Positions 35,658-44,049 of a stretch of DNA of 46,845 bases are shown here, one piece after another. Source of the DNA: a bacterium (lineage in GTDB: Bacteria; Elusimicrobiota; Elusimicrobia; UBA1565; UBA9628); contig JAJZJF010000008.1 in assembly GCA_021810245.1 (NCBI GenBank), forward strand, positions 1-46,845, given 5' to 3'. Positions within the stretch are counted from its first letter, which is position 1. Every line of letters starts with the position of its first letter. The translations under genes and the position numbers were made by a program. The notes under the pieces were generated by a model that did not search any database, was not told where the DNA came from, and worked only from the letters and a program-made list of their open reading frames with translations.

Positions 35658-37979
35658 TTAGCTTCCAAAAGGAACGGAGATTTTCATGTAGAGGTTTCTC
35701 CCCGGCTCGACAAAGCCGAATTGTTTGTCATAAACGCTCATGGAATCGGCGTAGGCTTTATTGAGGAGGTTGTCGGCGCCGAAATCAAAGCTGAGCGGGT
35801 TTTGCATGACCAGGATTCTCCAGCCAAAGCTCAAGCCAAAAATAGTGTAGCCGCCGGTGGGCGTGTCGATGAGGTTCTTAGTGGATGGAGGCCCCGGTTG
35901 GTTTTGAGCGAGAACGATGTGAGTGTTGGCTCCGAAATAGGGATGATAAAAATCCCCCAACTTTTTCTTATGAATTTTAAAGCTCAATAAGAAGCGGTCG
36001 GCCGGAATAAAAGGAATTGATTGCCCAGTCGATATGTTTTCGGCGCGAATATGGTCGTAGCCTTCCTTCAGTTCCAGCCACTGAAGGGCGTCTTCGTCCA
36101 AGCGAACCGTAGCCCCTTGAAGGATAGAATTTCCCTGGGTGGTTTGGAAAACCGGCAAGGTGTTTCCGGTATAGACATCAGTCGCATTTAGATTGGTCGG
36201 TTGCGCGTAGATGTAATTGTTAATATGGTTATAGAAATAGTCGACGTTTGAGCGAAAATGAGATGAAACCCAGCGCAAAGAGGCATCTGAATCCATCGAA
36301 GTTTCCGGTTGAAGATTGGGGTCTCCCACCGCGAACTGGCCGGTTCCCTCGTGTTCTCCAAAAGCGAAGAGCTCAAACTCATCGGGATTTCGATATCCCC
36401 GTCCCACATTGACGGCAAAAGCGAGGGGTTTTATGATATGCCAGACTCCCCCCAAGGCGCCGGTCAAGGCCTCGTAATTTCTGGTTTGAGCTTGAATGGA
36501 TGAGAGCCCGTTGGCCGCGGCCAATGCGGCATTAGAGGTCATATTCGCGGATTGATAGGAATCGGCATTGAGCTGATTTTCATCGCCTCTGATTCCGGCG
36601 GTCAATTTGACCGATCCAAAATGCGCCTCTTCATAGGCGTATTCTCCATATTCATTCCAATTCGTCGATGGAATCAGTTGGTCGATTCCCCCGGCCAATT
36701 CATTTTTATTGTCTGAAGTAAACCCGAAGGTTCCCTGAAACGGGCCGATTTGTTTTTGATGCGCTTTGATATTAACGGTGTAACTCGTTTCGATCCAGTT
36801 GGCCTCAAGGGATGGAGGAGTAGGGAAACCTCCTACTATGCCACTATTGCTATTAACGTAGCCGTTATATTCCTCGCGGTCGACGCGGTCGTATCCCGCG
36901 GTAACTTCATAATTAAAAAGCCCATCTGTTTTAATATCGGCGTGGATATTCCCATTGTCATGGGCCAAATCTTGGAATTCATTGTCGGTTTGGGTTGCCG
37001 ATTCATCCAACTGCAAATGCTTCGTGAAATGACTGTAATCCATCGTCAGATCGCCCCAATCCTTGGTGACTCCAATTTCGCCTGAGCCATTGACCTCTTT
37101 GGAGGCGGTGTTGGCAATGGTTCCATTGGGAGTGTAAATATTCCCCGCCTGATGTTCGCTGAGATCGCTTCTCCATCCCCAATCGCCTTGGGCTCCTTGT
37201 AAAACCACGCCTTCGGCCGCGCTTTGATTGACCGATTCAACATCGGTAACGATCTTTCCCGATAAAGGCCCGGCTCCTAACGCGGCCGAAGGCAGAGGAG
37301 CTTTGTTGACCGAGATAACGCCTCCCAAGGCATCCGAGCCGTACATCAGCGTTGCGGCTCCTCTTAAAACTTCGATTCTGTCCGCGGTCAATGTGTCTAT
37401 TTCCGGGGCATGTTCCTCTCCCCAAGCCAAGGATTCGCTTCGGACCCCATCTTCGACGATGACGAGATCTTCTGAATTAAGCCCGTCGACGGAGGGCTTT
37501 GAGACGCTGGGGCCGACCGTGATCATGTTGACCCCCGGCTCGTTTTTTATCGCGTCCATGACATTTTCGCGAGCTTTTTGCTCTAGTTGATGTCCTTGAA
37601 GAACGGTGACATTGGCGGGGGTGGTTAAAACCGGGCTAGGCGTGGGTTCCGCTGAAATGGTGATGGGTTGGGCCGCCAAGGCGCTTTCGCTAAGCGTCAC
37701 CTTAACAGGGACCGGGCTTGGGACAAAAATGGTCTCAGAATGATCGGCATATCCTAAACGATGAAATCCCATCGCGTAATTTCCCGGCGGTAGATCGATA
37801 TGAAAGGTTCCCGATGAATCCGTGAGAACCCCTTTTTGGAGGGCCGGAACGGTCACCTGGACATTTGACAAGGGTTTATTTTCGTCGTTATAGACAGTTC
37901 CTGAAAACATGTCGCTATAACTTGAACGGACAAGACTGATCAGTAAAAGAGCCGTTAAAATCTTCTTTTTTTTTCGCAT
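35658..37979 (-). CDS. TonB-dependent outer-membrane receptor (metal-type, ZnuD-like)
   Basis: 773 residues: signal peptide (about 1-22), carboxypeptidase-regulatory-like domain (about 24-95, FSGTVYNDENKPLSNVQVTV), plug (about 115-225, with DGVRSESLAWGEEHAPEID and RIEVLRGAATLMYGSDALGG) and a 22-strand-type barrel ending NLLNKAYADSMSVYDKQFGF...GRNLYMKISVPFGS. The EEHAPEID plug text and the NKAYxDxxS...PGRNxY end resemble ZnuD-type metal receptors, an inference. A typical TonB box is not evident. It is followed by the propeller, exbB, exbD and tonB on the same strand. Confidence 0.9.
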   Translation of the reverse strand: MRKKKKILTALLLISLVRSSYSDMFSGTVYNDENKPLSNVQVTVPALQKGVLTDSSGTFHIDLPPGNYAMGFHRLGYADHSETIFVPSPVPVKVTLSESALAAQPITISAEPTPSPVLTTPANVTVLQGHQLEQKARENVMDAIKNEPGVNMITVGPSVSKPSVDGLNSEDLVIVEDGVRSESLAWGEEHAPEIDTLTADRIEVLRGAATLMYGSDALGGVISVNKAPLPSAALGAGPLSGKIVTDVESVNQSAAEGVVLQGAQGDWGWRSDLSEHQAGNIYTPNGTIANTASKEVNGSGEIGVTKDWGDLTMDYSHFTKHLQLDESATQTDNEFQDLAHDNGNIHADIKTDGLFNYEVTAGYDRVDREEYNGYVNSNSGIVGGFPTPPSLEANWIETSYTVNIKAHQKQIGPFQGTFGFTSDNKNELAGGIDQLIPSTNWNEYGEYAYEEAHFGSVKLTAGIRGDENQLNADSYQSANMTSNAALAAANGLSSIQAQTRNYEALTGALGGVWHIIKPLAFAVNVGRGYRNPDEFELFAFGEHEGTGQFAVGDPNLQPETSMDSDASLRWVSSHFRSNVDYFYNHINNYIYAQPTNLNATDVYTGNTLPVFQTTQGNSILQGATVRLDEDALQWLELKEGYDHIRAENISTGQSIPFIPADRFLLSFKIHKKKLGDFYHPYFGANTHIVLAQNQPGPPSTKNLIDTPTGGYTIFGLSFGWRILVMQNPLSFDFGADNLLNKAYADSMSVYDKQFGFVEPGRNLYMKISVPFGS

Positions 37980-38053
37980 ATTTACCTTTTAAACGGATGT
38001 TTTTAAATCGCTAGCGCCAATGAAGGCGTTATGAGTCTTTAGTTTTGAGAATT

Positions 38054-38323
38054 TTAAGCGTGCGCGATGGGGGGAGCGCGCGCCGCTAAATCGTAGAGGC
38101 GGCCAAAGATCGGGAGTTCAAAATTTTCGCTTTCAATGGACTGTTCGAATGTCGTAGTCGGAAGTTTTGGAACGTGATGGAGCGGGGCGCGGGAGTGAAT
38201 TTGAGCCTTGACCAAACAGAGGGGGCAATCGGCCCCGCTTTTTTGAAGGTGGTGATGGAAAGATTCAATTCCAATGCAAGCAAAAAACCCCAAGGTCAAA
38301 ATCAACAAGAGAATGCGCTTCAT
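38054..38323 (-). CDS. Small exported His/Cys protein (HHH, CxxC) upstream of the TonB receptor
   Basis: 89 residues: an N-terminal hydrophobic signal (about 3-20), then FHHHLQKSGADCPLCLVKAQIHSRAPLHH (His clusters around a CxxC, about 22-50; quoted in parts: FHHHL, DCPLC, LHHVP) and a C-terminal ARAPP. Small exported proteins of this pattern accompany metal-related TonB receptors. A periplasmic metal-binding role is likely but inferred. It is probably the first gene of the receptor operon, 74 bases before the receptor. Confidence 0.65.
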   Translation of the reverse strand: MKRILLLILTLGFFACIGIESFHHHLQKSGADCPLCLVKAQIHSRAPLHHVPKLPTTTFEQSIESENFELPIFGRLYDLAARAPPIAHA

Positions 38324-38339
38324 GGTTAATCTAAAGGCG

Positions 38340-38348
38340 ATTCTAGCA
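38340..38348 (-). promoter_or_regulatory. Possible extended -10 promoter for the TonB receptor operon
   Basis: On the minus strand TGCTAGAAT (38348-38340) fits an extended -10 element 17 bases before the start codon of the His/Cys protein. No good -35 is seen. An imperfect inverted repeat (AAGTTCGG...CCGACTT, 38350-38371) lies just upstream and overlaps the end of the nucleotidase gene; it could be an operator. Confidence 0.35.
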
Positions 38349-38369
38349 TAAGTTCGGTTTTCTCCGACT

Positions 38370-39881
38370 TTAGCGAGAACTTGATTCCGGGGTTATGCGG
38401 TTTTTGTGCCGCGCGGATAGGGATTTTTCCGCGCACATCGCAAAAACATCGCGGACAAGGACCGGTTCAGTCGTCGATTTTTTTGCGTTTTGAAATGTTT
38501 TGTAGCCATCGCCGCCCTGGGCTAAAAAATTGAGCGTCGCCGCGCTGTAGGAAGCGCCCAAGACCAGCGGCTTTTCATCGATCCAAATATCTTCCACTCG
38601 CTTTGTGGCGGGCGCCTTGGGGTTGTATTTGAAACGGATTCCGCTGACTTGAATTATCCCCTGATTGCCGCTGACTCCCTGTTCTAATATTTCTTGAACT
38701 TGCCTACCGCTGAGGCTCATTGTCGTTATATAGTTGTCAAACGGCATCAGATCGAAAATATCTCGCCAGGTGACCGGACCTTGGGGCAAATCGGCGCGCA
38801 GGCCGCCGCTATTTTGGAAGGCGATATCGGTTTTGGCCCAGGAGCGCAGGCAATCCGCCGCCCAGTCTCCCAGGGCCGATTCCCGAACAAAATTTCTTTT
38901 AAGCCTGCGCGGGGACTCTCCTAATACTTGGCTCATTTTTTTGCCTATTTCTTTTTGATACCGGGTGAGAATTTGACGCACTTGGGGATCGGAGCCCATT
39001 TTTCGGGGGTTGATTTTGATGACGCGCGCTTTTGATCGAACGACTTTTTTGGTTAAGGGATTTATCCACAAAGTCACCTTGCCGACATGAGTGAGATAGC
39101 TTCCGGTCTGAACGATCAGCGTGTGATTAATGGGATCGCGAACCCCTTTGGGTAACAAGGTATGGGAATGGCCGCCGACGATGAGATCAATTCCGGAGAC
39201 GTGAGAAGCGATAAAGCGGTCGTCTTCAAAGGGAGCGCTCTTGGGAGTTTGAATGCCGACATGGGTGACGGCGATGATGACGGTCGCGCCTTCTTTTTTT
39301 AAATCGCGAACTTCGTCTTTGGCTTCGTCGATTTCGCGCCTAAATTGAAGCCCCGCGATATTTTTGTGAAAAGTGAGATTGGGCATATTCGTCGTCAAAA
39401 GCCCGAAAATGCCGATTTTAACTCCGGAGATGTTTCTGATGATAAAAGGCTTTAGATAAGAAACCCTTTTTCCGGTTTTTTTAGAATAGACGTTGGCGCC
39501 TAAAACCGGCATTTTGAGCGCATGAACCAAGATTTTGAGCTGGTCTTCTCCGAAATCGAAATCATGGTTGCCGACCTCGACTACGTCGTAGGGAATGGCG
39601 TTAAAAATAGAGACCAGGGCTTTTCCCTTGGTGAGGCTTCCCTCCGGGGTTCCCTGGAACCAATCTCCGGCATCAATCAAAAGTTTTGGGCCTGGAGCTT
39701 TTCTGAAATAACTCGCTAAAACATCCGCGCCGCCAATGAGCTTTTTCCGCGAGTTTGTCCGGGCGAGAATCCAACCGTGAATATCATTGGTGTGGTAAAT
39801 AAAAATGCGCAGGTCCTTGGCGGAAGCCCGCGCCGATAAAAACAAGCAGGCAATCAATATGAATCCCGATGTTTTTCTCAA
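38370..39881 (-). CDS. Exported 5'-nucleotidase / cyclic phosphodiesterase (UshA-like)
   Basis: 503 residues with a signal peptide (ending ARASA, about 22). The N-terminal metallophosphatase domain has all metal motifs: HTNDIHGW (about 30-37), DAGDWFQGTPEGS (about 71-83), GNHDFDFG (about 104-111), VTHVGIQ and GGHSHTLLPKG (about 237-247). The C-terminal substrate domain (about 320-490) shows NSGGLRADLPQGPVTW and DLMPFDNYITTMSLSG. It hydrolyses periplasmic nucleotides to recover nucleosides and phosphate. It overlaps the RluD-like gene by 4 bases. Confidence 0.92.
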   Translation of the reverse strand: MRKTSGFILIACLFLSARASAKDLRIFIYHTNDIHGWILARTNSRKKLIGGADVLASYFRKAPGPKLLIDAGDWFQGTPEGSLTKGKALVSIFNAIPYDVVEVGNHDFDFGEDQLKILVHALKMPVLGANVYSKKTGKRVSYLKPFIIRNISGVKIGIFGLLTTNMPNLTFHKNIAGLQFRREIDEAKDEVRDLKKEGATVIIAVTHVGIQTPKSAPFEDDRFIASHVSGIDLIVGGHSHTLLPKGVRDPINHTLIVQTGSYLTHVGKVTLWINPLTKKVVRSKARVIKINPRKMGSDPQVRQILTRYQKEIGKKMSQVLGESPRRLKRNFVRESALGDWAADCLRSWAKTDIAFQNSGGLRADLPQGPVTWRDIFDLMPFDNYITTMSLSGRQVQEILEQGVSGNQGIIQVSGIRFKYNPKAPATKRVEDIWIDEKPLVLGASYSAATLNFLAQGGDGYKTFQNAKKSTTEPVLVRDVFAMCAEKSLSARHKNRITPESSSR

Positions 39882-40825
39882 GAGCTTTTGTCCTTTTTTT
39901 TGAGGCAGAGCTTCCAGAAATCTTTAAAATCATCGGGAATCGGCGCGCGAAACGAAACCTTTTTGCGGGCGCGCGGATGAGAGAGGGCGATCTCAAAGGC
40001 GTGGAGCATCAGTCTTGGCGGCGCGGGAGATTCTGATCCTTTGTCAAAGAGAAAATCGCCGGCGACCGGGTATCCCGCAAATGCTAAATGCGCGCGAATT
40101 TGGTGCGTTCTTCCGGTCAGTGGGCGAGCTTCGATTAAGGCGGCATCAGGCGCGGATTTTAAAATTTTAAATCCCGTTTCGGCGGGTTTTCCAAATGGGG
40201 TGGCGACAAAATTGCGGGACATCCCGGCGTGACCAATAGGGGCTGTCACCCGCAGGCGTTTCTGCCGGGGGTTTCCCCTGGTAATCGCGAGATATGTTTT
40301 TTGAAGGAGATGCTCCTTGAACTGTCGGCGCAGATTTTTTTCGGCGTCCTCGTTTTTGGCGAGCAGAAGAACTCCGCTGGTTTGTCGATCGAGCCGGTGA
40401 ACGATTCCGAGTCTAGAGACTTTCTTTTTAGCGATTTGGGGCCTTAAGTGGTAGAAAATTCCGGCGATGCTGGGCTCTTTTTCCGAGAGAACGGTTTCGG
40501 GATTGTTGAGCCAGGAGTTGTTTAACGGATGCATGATGATTCCCGTGGGCTTATTGATGACGATGATGTCCCGGTCTTCATGGAGAATCCAGTCTTCCGC
40601 GTTAATAGAAGGCCAGGAGTTAAGCGAAAAAGAAGCCTCAATTTTCTCTCCGCTCTTGAGTTTGAAATTGGGTTTTTGCGCGCGGCCGTCGACTAATACC
40701 TTTCCGTCTTCGATGAAGGTTCTTAAGACGGTGCGTGAATAATCAGTCAGGCGGGCGGCGAGAAAACGGTCAAGTCTCAGACCCGGAGTTTCACAGATAA
40801 AAGTAAAAGAGCGCGCCTCAGACAT
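39878..40825 (-). CDS. rluD: RluA/RluD-family 23S rRNA pseudouridine synthase
   Basis: 315 residues: N-terminal S4 RNA-binding domain (about 15-70, LRLDRFLAARLTDYSRTVLR, VLVDGRAQKPNFKLKSGE) and pseudouridine synthase domain (about 85-300) with the catalytic Asp in GIVHRLDRQTSGVLLLAKN (about 139-157), RPLTGRTHQIRAHLAFAGYP and RLMLHAFEIAL. The RluD assignment rests on the S4 domain and length; RluC or another RluA member is possible. Overlaps lgt by 8 bases. Confidence 0.88.
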   Translation of the reverse strand: MSEARSFTFICETPGLRLDRFLAARLTDYSRTVLRTFIEDGKVLVDGRAQKPNFKLKSGEKIEASFSLNSWPSINAEDWILHEDRDIIVINKPTGIIMHPLNNSWLNNPETVLSEKEPSIAGIFYHLRPQIAKKKVSRLGIVHRLDRQTSGVLLLAKNEDAEKNLRRQFKEHLLQKTYLAITRGNPRQKRLRVTAPIGHAGMSRNFVATPFGKPAETGFKILKSAPDAALIEARPLTGRTHQIRAHLAFAGYPVAGDFLFDKGSESPAPPRLMLHAFEIALSHPRARKKVSFRAPIPDDFKDFWKLCLKKKDKSS

Positions 40826-41612
40826 TTTGGGTTTTAATTCCGTTTTTAGCGAGCGCGATGAGGGCGGCTAAAAAGCATCCCAAAGCGACCCATTGCGACA
40901 CCCATAAGGACATAAAAGACCATCCGCGATCGTCTCCGCGGACAAACTCAATTAAAAAGCGCGCGAAAGCGTAGGTCAGCATATAGGTCCAAAACGCGGT
41001 CCCGGGCTTGATTTCTTTTTTTTCGATGCGCGGAATCAGCCAAAACGAGATAAAAAGGAAAATGGAGAAATCCGCCGCGGATTCGTAGAGTTGGGTCGGG
41101 TGCAAGGGAATTCCCCACAGGTCCGGAGGCGTGACGCTGGCCGGGCTTCCGCCTAAGCGCACTCCCCAGGGAAGTTGCGTGGGTTTTCCGTAGCAACAAC
41201 CGGCGGCCAAACATCCCCAGCGTCCGATGGCTTGCCCCAAAGGCAAGGCGGATGCGAAGTAATCGGCTGAAGGCAAAAATGGAATTTTAAAGCGCTTTAA
41301 AAAGAAAATGGCGGCGGCGATTCCACCGATAAACCCGCCGTAGAAAACGAAGCCATAGCGGAAATCTCTAAAAAAGTTCAGTTCGCCGGAGCGAAACGCG
41401 TTCCACTCAACTAAAATAAAAAGGAGTTTACCCCCGAGGATGGCTCCAAAAAAAATTCCGTAAATCAAGGTCCAAAACTTTTCCTCGGTCATGCCGGGCA
41501 TTTTCGAGATTTTGCGCTTCACCCAAAAGACAGCAGAAATATAGGCCAAGGCGACTAAAACTCCGTAGGTCGGGATTTTGATGAAGCCGAGGTTAAGCAG
41601 AATGGGATGCAT
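40818..41612 (-). CDS. lgt: Prolipoprotein diacylglyceryl transferase (second, downstream copy)
   Basis: 264 residues, about seven membrane helices. It moves a diacylglyceryl group onto the lipobox Cys of prolipoproteins. Opening MHPILLNLGFIKIPTYGVLV; YGFVFYGGFIGG (about 86-97), where E. coli has His before GG; signature IGRWGCLAAGCCYGKPTQLP (about 129-148); HPTQLYESAAD (about 170-180); and FLIEFVRGDDR (about 226-236) with the conserved Arg. This copy keeps more consensus than its upstream neighbour and is the likelier housekeeping enzyme. Its start lies inside the end of that neighbour (20-base overlap). Confidence 0.9.
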   Translation of the reverse strand: MHPILLNLGFIKIPTYGVLVALAYISAVFWVKRKISKMPGMTEEKFWTLIYGIFFGAILGGKLLFILVEWNAFRSGELNFFRDFRYGFVFYGGFIGGIAAAIFFLKRFKIPFLPSADYFASALPLGQAIGRWGCLAAGCCYGKPTQLPWGVRLGGSPASVTPPDLWGIPLHPTQLYESAADFSIFLFISFWLIPRIEKKEIKPGTAFWTYMLTYAFARFLIEFVRGDDRGWSFMSLWVSQWVALGCFLAALIALAKNGIKTQNV

Positions 41613-42384
41613 GGCGAGTCCTCCAAAGAATAATTCCGGCGATCACTATTTGAATCAGACAAAAGGCTTGGACCTGGGTCATTGGCAGGCTTGACATCCA
41701 CAAAGCGTCTCCGCGATAGAATTCAAGAATATATCTTAAAACCCCGTAGCCGCCAATATAGGCCGCGCTTAAAACTCCGGGACGAATCTTGCCGCTTTCC
41801 AGGCGCTTGAGAAAGAAAAAATAGAGAATAAAGAATATCCCCAATTCCCCAAAGGCTTCATAGAGTTGGGTGGGGTGAATGGGAATTCCCAAAAGATCGC
41901 GCTCAACTAAGGACTGGGGATTGGTGAATTTAACGCCCCAGGGCTTTGCGGTCGGGATTCCATAACAACATCCTGCGGAAAAACATCCCAGGCGTCCAAA
42001 AAAGTGCCAGAGAGGAGCGGCTTGACAGACATAATCGAGCGTCCTTAAAAATTGCAGTTTGAGAAATCTCGCGTAGAGGTAAATTCCCAGGATAACGCTT
42101 AAAATCGCCCCCATGACGCAGAAGCCGCGATTAAGAGAAAAAAGATCGCTAAAAAACGCGCGCCCGAACCAGGGATCATATTGAAAAACATAGAGAATGC
42201 GCCCCCCGAGAAAGCCGGAGATAATCAAGGTGTTGACCAGTATCCAGACATCGTCTTCTCTTTTAAGCCCCATGGGCTTCCAATGTTTAAGCCAGAAGAT
42301 GGTCGCAAAGACCCCGCCCAAGGCGATTAAAGCGCCATAACTATAGATTCGGAAATGGCCTAAAGACAGAAGAACAGGATGCAT
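41593..42384 (-). CDS. Lgt paralog (first, upstream copy)
   Basis: 263 residues of the same family and topology: opening MHPVLLSLGHFRIYSYGALI, signature FGRLGCFSAGCCYGIPTAKP (about 129-148), HPTQLYEAFGE and YILEFYRGD. In the segment matching FYGGFIGG of the other copy it reads CVMGAILS, so the H/Y-G-G part is lost. It may be an active second enzyme with other specificity, or a diverged duplicate. It sits 9 bases after the FtsB-like gene. Confidence 0.85.
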   Translation of the reverse strand: MHPVLLSLGHFRIYSYGALIALGGVFATIFWLKHWKPMGLKREDDVWILVNTLIISGFLGGRILYVFQYDPWFGRAFFSDLFSLNRGFCVMGAILSVILGIYLYARFLKLQFLRTLDYVCQAAPLWHFFGRLGCFSAGCCYGIPTAKPWGVKFTNPQSLVERDLLGIPIHPTQLYEAFGELGIFFILYFFFLKRLESGKIRPGVLSAAYIGGYGVLRYILEFYRGDALWMSSLPMTQVQAFCLIQIVIAGIILWRTRHASHSA

Positions 42385-42393
42385 AGTATGATT

Positions 42394-42693
42394 TTAAGAA
42401 TTATTGGGAGGGGTGAAGCGATACTCGATTTCTCCTTTTTTGATGAAGTCTAATTCCTTCCTCGCTTTTAGTTCCAAAACCGAAGGGTCGGACAATTCCT
42501 TAAGCTCTCGCGTCTTATCTTGAATTTCCTTGGAAAGCAGGGCTTTCTGCGCGTTAACTTTATGCAGTTCCAGCCAATTTCGGGTTAAGAGGCGAAAACC
42601 CCGGTTGACAAAAAAAATGGCGATAAAGAGGATGATCCACGCCCAACGCTTCCAGCTTTTATTGAGTTTATATTTTTTTGCGTTGTAAGACAT
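42394..42693 (-). CDS. ftsB: FtsB/DivIC-type septum formation initiator
   Basis: 99 residues: basic N-terminus, one transmembrane helix (about 16-33, RWAWIILFIAIFFVNRGF), then a coiled coil (about 36-80, HKVNAQKALLSKEIQDKTRE) and a short tail with ARKELDFIKKGEIEYRF. This fits FtsB/DivIC of the FtsBLQ division complex. The position right after eno, as in many bacteria, strongly supports it. Confidence 0.85.
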   Translation of the reverse strand: MSYNAKKYKLNKSWKRWAWIILFIAIFFVNRGFRLLTRNWLELHKVNAQKALLSKEIQDKTRELKELSDPSVLELKARKELDFIKKGEIEYRFTPPNNS

Positions 42694-42746
42694 CTGAAAT
42701 CCGGCAAGCGTACAAGCCCTCCCCCGATAATTTTAGAAAGCGGAAT

Positions 42747-44045
42747 TTATGCGACAGCTTTCATTCTAAACGGAGCGAGACCCGAATAAATTGATTGATC
42801 CGCTAATTCTTCCTCGATGCGAATAAGTTGGTTATATTTGGAGAGGCGTTCCGAGCGGCAGGGAGCCCCCGATTTAATGGCTCCGGCGTTTAAGGCGACC
42901 GCCAAATCGCCGATATAAGAATCTTCCGTTTCCCCCGAACGATGAGAGATTACGCAGGAAAACCCGGCTTTCTGGGCTTGAAGGACGGTTTCAACCGTTT
43001 CGGTGAGCGTTCCAATTTGATTGAGCTTAATTAAAATTGAGTTGGCGGCGTTTTCCTTGATGCCCTTCGCCAAGCGTTGAGGATTGGTCACGAAGATATC
43101 ATCGCCGATAATTTTGCATCTAGATCCCAATTCCGCCGTGAGGGCTTTCCAGCCGGACCAATCGTCTTCCGAGAGAGGATCTTCCAGCGAAATGAGCCCG
43201 TATTTTTCAATCCAGCCCTTGTAGCGCGCGGTCATCTCACTTGCGCTGAGAGTTTTTGACTCAAAGGTGTAGTTCCCATCTTCGCAAAATTCGCTGGCCG
43301 CCGCGTCCAAGGCGATCTTAATTTTTCCCTCGTATCCTGATTGGAGGATGGCGTCTGACAGCAAACCCAAAACCTCTTCATGAGTCTTGATGTGGGGGGC
43401 AAAGCCGCCTTCATCTCCAACGCCGACGGATAATTTTTTAGACGCCAGGATTTTCTTAAGAGTCTGATAGGTTTCAGACGCCATTCGGAGGGCTTCGGAA
43501 AATGAAGAGGCTCCGGTTGGAACCAGCATGAATTCTTGAATGTTAAGCCCGCTGTCGGCATGCTTGCCTCCATTGATGACGTTGAGCATCGGGGTCGGAA
43601 GAATCCATGAGTTAAGTTTAAGATTGAAAGCTTCGCGGATATAGCGGTAAAGTGGAATCTTGAGAGACGCGGCGGCGGCGCGAGAAGCGGCGAGAGAAAC
43701 AGAGAGTATCGCGTTGGCGCCCAATTTCGATTTATTGGCGCTTCCATCAAGGTTGATCATGGCCTCATCAAGGCTTTTCTGATCGCCTGCGTTTTTCCCT
43801 TTGATCGCGGAGGCGATTTCCTCATTGACAGAGTGGAGGGCTTTGTTGACCCCCTTTCCGTGGAAATAGTTTTTGTCGCCGTCGCGAAGCTCGACTGCCT
43901 CGTGAGTTCCTGTGGACGCTCCGCTAGGAACCATCGCGCGTCCAAACGAGCCGTCTTCCAGGACGATATCGGTTTCCAAAGTCGGAAGGCCTCGGGAGTC
44001 AAAAACTTGACGAGCCTTGATCGATTTGATGGATAGATTTTTCAT
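42747..44045 (-). CDS. eno: Enolase
   Basis: 432 residues, full length; 2-phosphoglycerate to phosphoenolpyruvate in glycolysis. Motifs: RQVFDSRGLPTLETDI (about 12-27), MVPSGASTGTHEAVELRDGD (about 38-57), INGGKHADSGLNIQEFMLVP, GDEGGFAPH, ALDAAASEF (metal Asp), EDPLSEDDW, GDDIFVTNP, IKLNQIGTLTE (catalytic Lys) and SHRSGETEDSYIGDLAVAL. The PEP product is the substrate of KdsA, also in this window. Four bases separate it from the mutase gene. Confidence 0.97.
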   Translation of the reverse strand: MKNLSIKSIKARQVFDSRGLPTLETDIVLEDGSFGRAMVPSGASTGTHEAVELRDGDKNYFHGKGVNKALHSVNEEIASAIKGKNAGDQKSLDEAMINLDGSANKSKLGANAILSVSLAASRAAAASLKIPLYRYIREAFNLKLNSWILPTPMLNVINGGKHADSGLNIQEFMLVPTGASSFSEALRMASETYQTLKKILASKKLSVGVGDEGGFAPHIKTHEEVLGLLSDAILQSGYEGKIKIALDAAASEFCEDGNYTFESKTLSASEMTARYKGWIEKYGLISLEDPLSEDDWSGWKALTAELGSRCKIIGDDIFVTNPQRLAKGIKENAANSILIKLNQIGTLTETVETVLQAQKAGFSCVISHRSGETEDSYIGDLAVALNAGAIKSGAPCRSERLSKYNQLIRIEEELADQSIYSGLAPFRMKAVA

Positions 44046-44049
44046 GGGC

